Shown here in pieces: positions 49,761-62,644 of a DNA stretch of 64,000 bases; within the stretch, counting starts at the first letter, position 1; every line of letters starts with the position of its first letter. The DNA comes from Burhinus oedicnemus (taxonomy: Eukaryota; Chordata; Aves; Charadriiformes; Burhinidae). Under the pieces are notes generated by a model that had not been told where the DNA came from, did no database searches, and was given only the letters and a program-made list of their open reading frames with translations. Made by a program: the position numbers and the translations under genes. The DNA lies in NCBI GenBank assembly GCA_008921705.1, contig VFFE01007101.1:486236-550235 (forward strand), written 5' to 3'.

Positions 49761-52700
49761 TGATACCAAGATACCTTTAATGGTATTTCTGGGTGCTAGA
49801 CTCTCCAAGGAATTTTTTGTATGCTACTGGGTTTTTTTCAATAGTATTCAATTCCTTATTTAGTCTTTTGTAGAGTGTTTGTGAGAAAATGACTGTCTAT
49901 CTTGACGTTGATTATTTATCTGCCTGTAGGTTGAACTGTGAACAGGTTTCCCAACTACTTTTGAAATCCATGTGGTTAAATGCTCTTGTACTGCAATCAA
50001 ACCTTTATGGCTCAGGCAGCCAACATGGTCAGGACTCCATCCCTCCAAACCATTCTCTAGAAACCCTGCTTAAACTCTTCAAATGATTTAAACACTGCAA
50101 TTTAGATTTCTCCTGTTCTTACATCAGTTCTGCACTGGATTGTGAACTCCAGTATCTTTAATAAACTATAGCTGTGTTAAGACAGCATGAAAAGAAAATC
50201 TTGTCCATAGGACTAAGTTCCACAAGAATCACTATGGCTAAATTCCATCTTTAGTTTTAAACTTCCTTTTTGGTCATGCCCTATCCATCTCTCTTATCTC
50301 TATGAGTTCTCTGGTGCTGCTGGTCCTGCTAGCTGGCTTATATTGTTCCCCTTCTGTTCCACTACCTTGTTACAAAACTGAGCAAAATATCACCCCTATA
50401 CGCAGTTTCCAACAATTGAGCTCACAGCTAGTTATCCACTCCAGTACTTCCCATTAGCAAGCCATGATGCTGCTTGTAGTCAACTAGGCCTACCTTCACT
50501 AATTTTCTCTTATTGTACCGTATTTCTGTATAAGTCTCTGTTACGGCCGTTTTATGATATTATAGTTCTTTTGACAGGGGTAACATGAAGTAGACTCTTG
50601 TAGCAAATGAAAGACCTCTTCATGATGAAGCGATTAAAAGGTCATGATAAGAGAGCTATTCATTAAGTACAAGGGACTACTTCACGGTGATCTCAAAGAA
50701 GCTATAACAAAGTGACTAATACCTCACACCAAACTCGGCTCTCCAGGAAACATCTAATCTGGTGCTATATTTGCAGACAATAAATAGAATTAAAAAGGTT
50801 AAATTTGTGCAGGTGGGTGACTGCCTTCACTGAAACATTCATTGATTGGCTAAGACCCCAGGCTAACAACCTTTCATGCTCAAATACCCCAAAAGACTTG
50901 TCTTTACTTAAAAAGAACATAAAAATTGGATAATAAAGGGGCATATCTTAATATTCCTCTAAAAAGTGAACCCAGACATTTGATCTCTTAGGTCTGTCGC
51001 ACTATCGGTGCTTCTCAGAGCATGAGACTGAAGCTTGGTTTAAAGCATGATATGCAACAAAGCTAACTTTGCAAAGATGTGCTTAAAACAGTTCTCTGGG
51101 ACAGTTCTATAAAGGTCTAGTCTTTGCCATCTACTTCAAGGTATTTCAACTCTGTCTCTATGTATTTTAAAAGATCTTTCATTCTATCTGTACCAAAGCA
51201 ACTGCTAACTCTCGTTTTGCAGGAATTCACTTATTCAACACTCCTCCTTTCAACACTGTTGAGAGATGCAAACGCCAGCAGATTTATCTGCTTTCCTGAC
51301 TGACCTGTTGGCCCAGTCAGAGAAGAGACAGTCAGCCAATTTTTCTTTGATCAAGGAGCCAGGAATGCAGCCAATGCCTCTTCTGAGAAAGATGGGATGG
51401 GTTCCTCATGCATAATGTAGACGGGAGGTACCCCTGACATGCAATGAGCTACAAGAAGAGAACTGTAAGACAGGACAGTTAAAATGTTTGAAAAACACAC
51501 AGACCTTTTTGTCTTTTGGCATTTGCTCTGGAACAGAATTTTCCATTATAGGATTATGTATTACTTCTTAAAAGCAAAAGTAGTGCCAACCATCCCCATT
51601 TGCATCCACTTGCACAGTGGATTCAATTATGCGGTTGCAATAGCGTCCCTAGTGACAGGAAGCTCTGCCTTAGCGTTTTTTAAGCAATGACTTGAGTCAG
51701 GCTGACCCTTTTCCTTCAGGCTAAGTAATTCTATATTACTAGAAAGAAATAGGCTTTCCATGAAGGTTACTTGTCCCTGCTTCAATGAAGAAGTAGCAAA
51801 TTCCAGATTCCAATGATAAAGGAGCTAGATTGAAATAAGGCTTCACTGCCTTAATTCTCTAGTTTTTTTGGTTCTTTGGGGAAGTGAATGGTAGAGTGGC
51901 GGTGTTTTGTTTTGGTTTTGGTTTTTTTTCTGTGTGTGGGGTGGGTTTTAATCTATTTTCATACTTTTCCTTTGTAGAATGTTCTTATCACATTTTTTGT
52001 TCTATTTTAAAAATAATTAACAACTTCTGTTGGTCTTGATGTTAAATATTTCCCAAAGAACTATTTTCTGCTCTGATTGTACAGCCACAGAACATATCAG
52101 ACCACTTGTCAAATTCCATCAGATATTAGCTCTTGTTACGGAATGGCAAAACAGCTTTTTTTGTTGATTTTTAGCACTCTCACATGAGCTCATCATTAAT
52201 GGTATACAAATCAATGGCCAGAGAAGCCTGTTTCTCCCAGAATCTCTGGAGCAAAATTTCTTTACTGCCACACATCTTCCATTACCTCCATGTAACAGGC
52301 TTTGGTTCCTCTTGTGTTAACACAGCTGATAAAAAGCAGTACAGTTGCTTCCTGTTTGACACTGTGCTTTTGCTAAGACATTTAAAAGGGCACTGGCAAC
52401 TATGCCATTCATCATCTTCACCTACTGCCTTGTCAAAGCAGAGAAAGGCAACTTCAAGAATGCATTCAGCAGAATAGAAAAACTGTCTATATTTTATTCG
52501 TCTATGTTGATTGGTACAGAACATACCAAAAGTATGGGTCACAGACACTTCTGCATAACTGGTAGTACAGATGGTATTGCTTGTATTAATACGGCTCCCC
52601 TGAGAATTAATTTTGTTGTGATGGTAGACCTTTCCTCCCTGTCTTTCAACAGTTCATAATTTTGTTGATCATATTTATAGATTTCCCCATCTGTCAACTC

Positions 52701-53239
52701 ACTAGTTTCCCTATTTCCATGCAGACACCAGTTCCAAGTATTTCATTAAAGCCCTGTTCTGATAATCTGTGCAAACAAGATTTGCAAGCTAGTGCATCAC
52801 GCTTACAAACTGACTGCATTTCATGGTGGTTATGAGGCACGTGAGCAGTGAACAGTACTGGTTTCAAGCTGTTTTACTATGAGATGCAATCTCAGGTTGC
52901 TATCTCAAGTACAAAGCTGCATCAGTGATTACACTTTAAAAAGATTTTTCTAATAATCACTGAGTAAAAGTTGCAGTAATTGCACTTAAAATCTTTCACA
53001 CCAGTTATCAGCTAAGCACGTATCGATAACACTACATATTTTCTTGCACATAGACTAAACATTTCCATGATCCAGCTTCACCACACCAAATTAAGGAGTC
53101 AGCTAGAGTTGCTCTTTTAACACTGCTGCACAGGCTACAAGACAATTTTCAAAACCTTCTGAGAGGTCACGTGCACATTTTCTAAGCTTCTATTCTGAGC
53201 CCAAAATGTTCGTGAAAAAGTGAATGATTCCAGCTAAAT

Positions 53240-53251
53240 AAAAAAAAAAAA
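53240..53251 (+). repeat. Homopolymer A12
   Basis: Twelve A in AT-rich intron, just left of a 155-codon minus-strand open frame (53268-53735) that I do not recognise. Confidence 0.9.
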
Positions 53252-55281
53252 TTGTTTGATAAACAAATCAGATCTTTCTCTGATTTATTACACAACACAT
53301 TGTTTTTGCAATGTTTTTCCGGTAAGCATGCTTAATTTTAAATGTATTTATCATTGTATATACTGAGTTGAATGTGATTATGAATGTGATCTTCAGAAGG
53401 ACTTTTTTCCTCTTGTGAGCCTCTGCACAAGTGACAAAAACTATTTTATTTAAAAAGCTCTGCATATGAACTTCATGTAGGAACTGTGACTTTTGGATGA
53501 AACCTATATAAACAGAAGTGTTAAATTCTGCCAGCCCTGTAATAATTAGAAATGGAATATAGTTCAAGAAACAAGTAAAGGTTCTGGTGGGGTTTGCTAT
53601 AGCAAAGATTAACAAGCTTGACAGCCACTCTGTGAGGACTGAATTCAAATACGTTTGTGAAATGCAACATAAATGTTTCAGATTATATTTTGAAGCAAAT
53701 AATCTTGATCCAGATGTTGGCAGATGACCTGACAAAGAAAAGTTGAAAGGAAAAGATTCTTGACAGAAGAAATTCTCTGTTAGGGAAGCCTATCCTTACT
53801 TTAAGCCTTTCAAATCTAGGTATTTATAAAAATAGTTTACTGCTTGATCCTGTTAACCACTCCCACCTGTAACATGAATGTATCTGAAAAGAGATAGCTA
53901 AGGAAAATTGTATCTCTGATGGAAATCTTTTTGTTGATCTCTGTAAACTTTGGTTAGTTCATTAACGTGTGATTTGTATCCAGAAACAATTAAGTAGTAA
54001 ATTTAAATACGCACAACTACTATTAAGTTGACATATATGCTCACAGTAGTTCACTCTTTTACATATATATAAAAGAAGTGACTACTAGAGATTTTCAGTT
54101 ACTTGCACAATGAAACTCTGAAGAGTTATTTGCTCATGGAGATGAATTAAGTAGCCAGCAACACATGGGGATAAGTTATAACTTCAACAGATTATTCTAT
54201 GTTAGAGCTCTCTTGCGGGGACAACAATAGTACCAGGGTTGTCTCATGGCCATATTTGACATAATTTTCAATGCTGCTTCTGCATAAAACATATGTGGGG
54301 AATAGAATTCTAAACTTTCTAGACACTGATGCATTTAGGTGTCAGATGAAGTCAATGAGATGTCAATAAGTCAATGAGATGCATACCTTTGGACTGATTC
54401 TTAAAGATCATCTTTGGTGTTTATCTATACCTTTAGGCATTCAAATACCTCTGTAAATCTGACACATAAGCCCTTGGAAATTGTTACCCTTACCCTTTCC
54501 ACATGCACTAAAGCCATCATAATCAAAACATAAAGAAAACCAAGTGATTTTGTATCAAATACCTGACATAAAGTGCTTATATTACTCTCACATACTCAAG
54601 TGGAGCAAATTCCATAATATAACCACTTACTTGACATTTAATTCATCTTCCTTGTAATTCAGTGGGCAGAATTAAATGATTAGACCTGAAGTGATTATGT
54701 ATATAATGAGTAAAAACAGATCAATCCCTTTTTTAATTTCAGTAGTGGGGGTTATAAAAATGTTTAAGCACCTTTAATATGAGGAACTACCTAGTAAAAT
54801 GCACATTTGTGTCTTTTTAAAAATAATAATGGGACTTTAATCAAATCAAGCTTCTTAGATTTCAAAGTAAGCCGTGGTTATTTTATTCTAATCCACTCCT
54901 CATTTGCTATACTTTCTGGACTATTGAGCTATGTCCGTTTTGAACATCTATATCCTCTTTTAAAGTACTTGATTTTGTCTTTTGTTTTTTAAAATGTGGC
55001 TTATTTTTCATAAAAGGTACACAATAGGCCACATACTCAAGAGGGAGAACAGCCATTTCTATTTGGTCTGTATCTTGATGATGAAGTTTCCTGAAAGCTT
55101 CTCTTCCCTTACAGAAATTTATTGTCAATTTAGCAAAGTCATTACAGAATCTCTGTTATTAATAATGTTGCAGCAGTTTGAGTGACTGTTACTCAACTCC
55201 CTTTAATTATATTTTACTTATAAGATCTATACATTCAATATGGAAGCTGAGATTAAAAAAGTAATAGTACAGAAACATACA

Positions 55282-55558
55282 TGATCATAGAATCATAGAA
55301 GGGTTTAGGTTGGAAGCGACCTTAAAGATCATCTAGTTCCAAGCCCCCTGCCATGGGCAAGGACACCTCCCACTAGACCAGGTTGCTCAAAGCCTCATCC
55401 AACCCGGCCTTGAACACTTCCAGGGATGTGGCATCCACAGCTTCCCCGGGCAACCTGTGCCAGTGTCTCACTACCCTCAGAGTGAATAATTTCTTCCTGG
55501 TAGCCCATCTAAATCTTTCCTCTTCCAGTTTGAAGCCATTACCCCTTGGTCCTATCAA
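55282..55558 (-). mobile_element. CR1 LINE 3' end, second subfamily
   Basis: The left edge is TGATCATAGAATCATAGAAG and GGTTGGAAGCGACCTTAAAG in reverse. The minus strand encodes the ORF2 C-terminus: RGNGFKLEEERFRW, LFTLRVVRHWHRLPGEAVDA and SLEVFKAGLDEALSNLV, then a stop. The 3' UTR (AACCTGGTCTAGTGGGAGGT-like) differs from that of the copies at 2885 and 43753, so it belongs to another CR1 subfamily, the common avian one with 'ggcagggggcttggaactagatgatctt'. The frame is intact over this short part. It is 5'-truncated and non-autonomous. Confidence 0.95.
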
Positions 55559-57944
55559 TGATAATGCAGGCTTCTTTCAAAGACAATAACCATGTGTCAG
55601 ATTAAAACAAGCAGCAAAGCTTTATACACGGTGAGGAGGAGGGACAGGATTCATAGAAAATCCACCCTCTCACAGGGTGGAGATTTATTCTCCATCTGGT
55701 TCTGTAGCCTGAGACTGAGTGCTGTAACTGGTTCAGCACTCTCTCAAAGTCTGGATCTTCTCTGACTGAATTCAATAACAAAATTTCATAGTCCTTAGTG
55801 GTACAGAGCACAGTTATCGTCACAAACATAAAGAGACATTTCAGGCATTATTTCACGTGTAGGTCTCAGCTTGCCATTGAACAAATAAATGTTTCATAAG
55901 AGTCTGCGGAGTGACCTTACTACACACCATTCCTATTCCAGCCAATATTAAATGAGCACAGACATGTATGGATTACATGTGAATGCTTTGGGAATGAGAC
56001 TCAGTGTGACCCTAAGAATTAGTCCTTGTTAAAAAGATGATCATTCCTTCTCTCTTTCAATATTAAGAATGATAATCAGCAAAAGCAGCGTGCCCTACAA
56101 GCACAGCACTACCAGTGTAACACGGAACACATACAGATCTCTGTGGCCTACTGCTGGTTTATATGTGGGTGCAAGCTATATGATTAATTGCATATTCATT
56201 TAGTCGTTTAGGAATTTATAAGGGTCTATTAAGAACTCTATTAGATATGTCTTTTTTTCTCACCACCCCCCTTCCCCCCCCAAACTAGGTCAGTGGTACT
56301 TGACAGCTAAGATATATATAACTAAACGCTACTGCGTTCTTTCTGTTAGCAGACACTTCTCTATCAGTACTTAGGAAGCAGGTAAAGTTAGGCAGCTAAT
56401 GATCTGCTTTCATAGAAGAAATTTTAACACTCTCATCATCCATTCCAGTTATTAACTGATGGGGCTTCCTACAGAAGACTGCTTTCTTTACATACGTATT
56501 ATTCTGGTAGAGCTGATCTAACAGGACTCACACCCAGGAGCCTATTACTATTTTAATCTAGGGGGACCTGCATCTTCCAGTACTCCCAAGAAGACCCTTT
56601 TAAATTTCCATTTGCATTTTTGGCATAGCTCCTACCTGAATGAATCTCTGTTAGACCACCATTAGCTGTAAAATGTAACACTAAAATTCTCTAGTCTTCC
56701 CATTGTGGCCACTGCAGTTAATCTGACCACAGAGCTTCTCCAGCAATTATCCTTCTGGTGACTGTAACTCCGAACCACAAAGATGAGATAAAGACACTGC
56801 AGTGCTTTGTACAGCAAGACTGTACTTAGCAAGGCTATCCATTTTATTCCATACTAATAACAACACATTTACTTCTTTAAAATCTTCTCAAAGATTTTTA
56901 TCACACAGCAAAGTGTTGCATTATATTCCCTCTTCAGAAATAAAGTGGTTTGAGTGTAGACTGCTCTGCCCACAGCATTTTAGCAGTAAGTTACAAGTTA
57001 TCATTAACTTTCTGACGCTGACAGATGACTCCTTGTCTAATTAAATTAGCATGGAATTACTTCTGAGTACTAAATTTCTGTGTGCAAACGGACAAAACCA
57101 CCTTTTTTTAAAAAAAATAATTTGAAAAATGCCTGGAGCTTGACATTCTTCAGTGGACTTTTCATGTGCAACTTCATTTTACTTTAACTAAATATTTGCT
57201 AGTAATAAAAAATAAAAGCCAACTAAAAACAACTTATCATAATTCACAAATACAGATGTTCTATCAATATAGCAATTTATGTTACTTTTCAGTAGGACAG
57301 ACATCAAGATATTTAAGAACTGTCATTACAGAATATCAGCTTTAAATTCAGTGTTCCATTTTCATCTGAAGGCAAAGAGTGCTTACTTCATGATCTTCTG
57401 AATTATTACTTCTGGCAATTTTTTAATTCCTCCTATTGACCTAATTTTCCCAATCATGATGTGTTTTTTCTCCATGCTGTATCAGATTTGGCTTAATATG
57501 CATTTCTCTAATATTTTATTGCAAGAAGAGAGCTCAGTGTAGTAAAGAAACTGGAATCTTACCACCCTGTCTGCTAACGCAGAAGAGCTGATCAACATTC
57601 TGATCATACTTAATGCAACTTAAACAGGTTTTGCAGTCAATAAGGAAAAGGAAACTTGTTAAGTCTCGAAGATGTGCGTAAACAGACTTTCTCTGTTATT
57701 GGATTATCCTCTGCATTGAAACAGAGCGAGTTGGGGACTGTAATACTAAGCAGTATGAGATTGAGTATCCAAAATATCAATGCTTGATGCAAACATGATA
57801 GAAAAATCTGACTGAGAACCAGCCATAATCTCACCTCAAGGCAGAATGAGCTGCCCCTTAAAGCATACAGAAGACACTAGTTTAACCAGGTTACAAAGAG
57901 TGTCCAAGGGTGGCAACTGTACAAGCTTTCCAAGAAATTTATTT

Positions 57945-59165
57945 TAGTTTTTAACTATCTTTAGAATTAGAAAGGTTTCTCTTCATTCAAACCTAAATCT
58001 CCTTGGCTACAAGTTAATCCTATTACTTCTCCTATCACAAGAGCATATAAAAGAAAAAGGTTTATCATCTTACTATTCTAAGGAACCTCTTACATATTTG
58101 AAGACTTATATTCCCAGCCTTTGCCTGTTGAGGCTAAGGAAACCCAATTCTTTCTTAACCTAAGTAATGTTATCAGTACTTCACATGTCTTACAGAAAAC
58201 ACATGCTTAAACACTGAAGTGTGATACTCTCTTTTTTTTCCCTAAACAGTAGGACATTATTTTCGTGTGTTCAATTTGTGACCTGCTGTAATCCCCATAT
58301 CGTTTTCTACAATACCACTGTCTATAATACAGTGCCTATTGTGTATTTGTTTACTAGATTTATTCCCAACTAAGTGTAAGAACTTGCCTTTGTAGCTGTT
58401 GAATAGCTACATAGCTTTGTAACTTTTGAATACCCACATACTCAAATCACTTCTCCAATTTGTTCATACAGTTTTCAGTTCTAACCTTGTCCCTGAGGCT
58501 GCTGGTAACCCAGTTTGGTATAATCTGCAAGTTTAAATAAATTTACTCCCTGTCCTATTATACAAATCGTTAAGCAAAATGCTGAATAACACTTGTCTCT
58601 GACCAGAGCCCTATGAACCATAAATACGTCTTTTTTGACAGTGAACCACTTATTTGCCAGCATTCACTCTAAGCACAGAACTGCAATCTGCTTTTACTTA
58701 CGGTGGTCCCAGTCAGATCATGTTTCCTCAGCTCCCTAACGGCAATGCCATGGAAAACAGGAGGTAAGACCCTACTGGAAGAAAGACCTACCACACCTGC
58801 CACTCCTTATCTACTCACCAGGCTTTTTGTACAATTACAGAGAGAAATTAGACTGATTTGATACAATTTGAACTTCACGGATGCTGGCGGTTACCTACTG
58901 CCTTGGTATCTTCTAGGCACTTTCAAGCAGTTCAACTTTAACTCTCCGCAAAAAAAATCAATCATCTCCCACCCTTTCCCCACTAAAACTCCCTAGAATC
59001 TCCTGTTTGGTCTCTCTCGGGAGAAGACCGCTATTTGTTCTTTTCTATCTTCCATATTTCTTCACAGATAACAAATAATCACAATAACATTATCTCAAGT
59101 ACTTCCCTACAGCAATTTTTATCATGGCCAGGAGGGTAATTCTAACCTTTTGTTTCATTATCTTA
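57945..59165 (-). mobile_element. Ancient CR1/L3-clade LINE relic, about 1.2 kb of ORF2
   Basis: On the plus strand the reverse complement of an old amniote CR1-type ORF2 can be followed over 1.2 kb. Landmarks: AACCTAAATCTCCTTGGCTA (57990), CATATTTGAAGACTTATATT (58093), ACCTGCTGTAATCCCCATAT (58280), AACTTGCCTTTGTAG (58381), TCTCCAATTTGTTCATACAG (58451), TTTGGTATAATCTGCAAGTT (58513), AAATCGTTAAGCAAAATGCT (58564), GTGAACCACTTATTTGCCAG (58641), TTAGACTGATTTGATACAAT (58848) and TATCTTCTAGGCACTTT (58906). They occur in collinear order. Stops and indels are everywhere, so no protein is made. It is far older than the other CR1 copies. The right end fades gradually and may reach about 59360. Confidence 0.75.
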
Positions 59166-60282
59166 AGCTAAGTTCTTACCCGTTTGCTGCTGATGTTAAA
59201 TGTGTTAACCATCAGATCATGGGAAACCTTGCTACTGAACCCTGGAGCAAAACAGACAATCAACACTTTAGATTTCGCTGTTATTAGCTCTTCCTTCTCT
59301 CTCTGAGATACACATTGACTTTCTCCTCATTTTTCCTTCCATCATTGCTGAAGTACTTCACCTTCACTCAGTCACCCCAGGGGGCCTTCCCAGTTGCTAG
59401 GTCCTGTATGTCCTGGCCGTGCCATAACTACATGCTGACACAAAATCAGAGTGAAAGACAATTCCCTTGTTCCTCCTCCTCCCTTGTACTTTCACATGCA
59501 TGGCAGACAGCCAGTCAAGGTGCCAGGTGGGGAGGCGTGGTGCTCTCCTAAGCATCCTCTACCCTGCCCATAGGACCACCATCTGCAGTGCAATTCACAC
59601 ACAGGTTTCACATCCCTGGCTATGGTATTTGACTGATTTTCTCTACTTGCTCCCATTATTCTGTTTCCATACAAAGTGAAGCATAAAGCATTTGTTTCTT
59701 TCTTTAGGTCATACATTTTCTCCAGACTTCCAGCAAGGCCCAAGCAAGAACAAACAAAGATGATGTATGAAAACAGGAAACAGCCTGATGTCTAGCTACA
59801 GCTCCAAAGAAAAGAACAATAGGGAGAAAAAGAATCAGCTATTGCTCTACAGCTACAGGCCAGTCAGGCAGCTTATAGCAACTGTGCTGCATGTGCTGTG
59901 TCTCAGCTAAGCACTGGTGCGTCAGGATTCAGAAGTCAAATATTTGACTGCATCATGTGGTCAAGTTTTTTATTAATTTCAGCTGGAATCCTATGCGAAC
60001 ACAGGATGCATTTTTCAGTATCATTTAAGAGCCAGATGTAAAATAGAACTCAGGTTTGTAAAGTGGATCATAGGCAAAATTTAGGCTGCAACCCAATATT
60101 GCAGCCCTGGAGGAAAAAGAATCACTGGAATAAACTCAGTTATTGACTACTCCTAGAGGTGTCCTTTTTACATTAAAATTCTTCACACACAGGGGGGGCA
60201 AAAAAAAAAAAAATCACAGTTTTGAAACAGGTGCTAAATTGCTCTGCTATCACACATAAAATACAGTTGATATCCCCAACAG

Positions 60283-60807
60283 TTGAACTCTTTGCTCTTC
60301 TCTGTTGAACACCCTCAGACCAGTATTCACTGCACCTTCACATGCCATGCCCCAGCAATCACTGCTGCCCTTTCAAACGCTGCTCAACAAGGTGGCAACC
60401 GCAGTGCCATACCCACTGGCTGCTACAAGCACCAGGGTGTCCAGGAAGGGGTGTTTCCTCCCTGCCTCCAGCAGACACTCTCTCCCTGCCCACTGGGATC
60501 TGAAGATGCGCTGAACCAGAGACCTGCCCACCCCAGAGACCACTGCTCATACACCCAATGGGACAAGGACTTCAAGGCTTCCTGCTGTGGTTCACAACCA
60601 GCTGCAGCAAGAGACAGAGCGTACAGCAGGGTCCTCAGCAGGAGACCACAGGCGGAGGCAGCTCATGCAATGATTACTCTGGGCATCAGGGATGTGGTTC
60701 AGATATGCCTCCTCCAGCCTGTTTTGAATTTAGCTCCCCCTGCTTTCAAAGCCAACCTCAGGAGAGCTTCCCGAGTCACTCTGGGGACATTTCAAAGATC
60801 CAAGTAA
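60283..60807 (+). other. 174-codon open frame, unidentified, in a GC-richer patch
   Basis: An ATG-started frame of 174 codons with overlapping open frames in another phase (60305-60514 and 60558-60854). It is the longest frame outside the CR1 pieces. The sequence is rich in Ala, Gln, Arg and Cys, with no motif, signal peptide or membrane segment that I recognise. The patch is GC-richer than its surroundings, which makes long chance frames more likely. It may equally be part of an unrecognised repeat or a lncRNA exon. Function not assigned. Confidence 0.15.
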
Positions 60808-62644
60808 CTGGACTCATAGGGACATCTTTCTATGCAAATTTACTTTCAAGCTAGGCAACTTATAATATTAAATGAGAAGACTTTATATTAATATATAACT
60901 AAGTCTTATTTTGTCAGTTTTTACCAGAGAAGAAATTACTCTGTTCTTAAAGAGGGGTTTTTTTTCTGCATAATGAATAACACAGTATTGTACCTCACTG
61001 GTAAGTAAACACATACAACCTCAGTATGTGCTCTGTGCAGCTCTGGCCCTCATGGCTCTGCTTTTGAGGCTTTTTCTACTGATTTTAAAGTATCGCAACT
61101 AATAGGAGAAAAAAATATCACAGGCCTTTTTAGACAGAGATATTCTGTCTTGTCTAAAATGTAATGAAGTCAGATTTAAATACATCTAACCTTGGGGTTA
61201 TACAGTCTGAGTTCTTCTAAATGTGCTGTGCTCTGATAATACCTGACATTTAGAGAACCATCTCCCATAGTTATGCAAAAAAGTTGATAACTTCCCAGAA
61301 TTAAATCCACTCAAAGTGTGAAGTTTTGTACAAAGAGCTGAAAGGGAAGTGGAGAAAATACTCTAAGAACAGCATAAAGTCTATGGGTTTGCCCATGTTT
61401 GTGGGATTTTTTTATTTTACACTGACACAAGAAACAATCTGCACCTCATTTCAAATTAAAAGACCCTTCAAACAAAAAAGTAAAGTAAAGCAGGTATGTT
61501 GATTACTTATTCTTCATTATGAGGAACAGCTTCATTTCAAACACACTTAAATATTTTACAAAGGTGTAGAAGTTGCTTTATATAATATCTGCCTGCAGTT
61601 ACAGTTTGCTGGTACCTCTTGAAACACCTACATGCTTAGGACTGGCAGAGCTCGAACATTCATATTTTCATTGACCTTTTTTTTCAGTACAGGGGCATTC
61701 CACCAAAATGCACTAGATTTGCTTTTCCTTATTATTGAAGCCTTCCAGAAAAACAGTTTTGCCATTTCTGAGAACAAATCTAGGAAACTCTTGCTGAAGA
61801 GAAGGAGGACAGCCGACAGCCTGTGGCACACAAGCAAAAGACTTCTCAAAGCACCAGCAGCAGCACTGGTTCCTCAGGGCTAGCTGAGCCTGTGTTAAAA
61901 GCCTGCCCACGTCTGCGAGCCTGTGGCTGTGAGCCTAACAAAATGGGATGCTGGATTTGTCTGGGTTGAAGTAAGAAACTCACCTTTTTTCCAGAGAAGA
62001 AAGAAGAAACTGTATTTATGGATCCTCTTCTCACAGAAAAGACAATGTGGAGAGAGGAGGGGTTCCTACATACATATATGCATACGCTAACGTCATCACA
62101 TATTCTGCAGTCCTTCACTGGACACAATCTGCTACAAACTGGTTAGGCTACTTTTACTGAAATGATTTAATTTCTTTTTACAAGCTTCCATTTTATTTTG
62201 GGCACATCTGAAAATAATTATATAAACGGTTACAGAAAAAGAAAGAAAAATGGGAAAACTGAATATGTATATATATATTTAATGTTCCATCTCATACGAG
62301 TGAAACATTAGTAGTTGCAGAGAAATTGAAATTGAAGCTCCATCTTTGATGACACCATACTCATTAAACCAATCATTATATAAAACAGTCTCTGCATATT
62401 CTTATGATCTTAGGAAATCAAAGAGAAAGATGTGGCATTGCCATAGGTTACTCACAGTAATATAGGATATACCCCATTTTGCAGAAGATGAAAGGAATAC
62501 GCAAAAAACTCAAATGTCATTCTGTGTTTTAAAGTGTTACTGTGATAACCATGCCCAAGATGCTTGCTTGCCTTTGTTGTGAACTGAAATATCTTAAACG
62601 TAATAATGAATTCCTGGAAGGAGAGAATTACACAGTATTACTAA

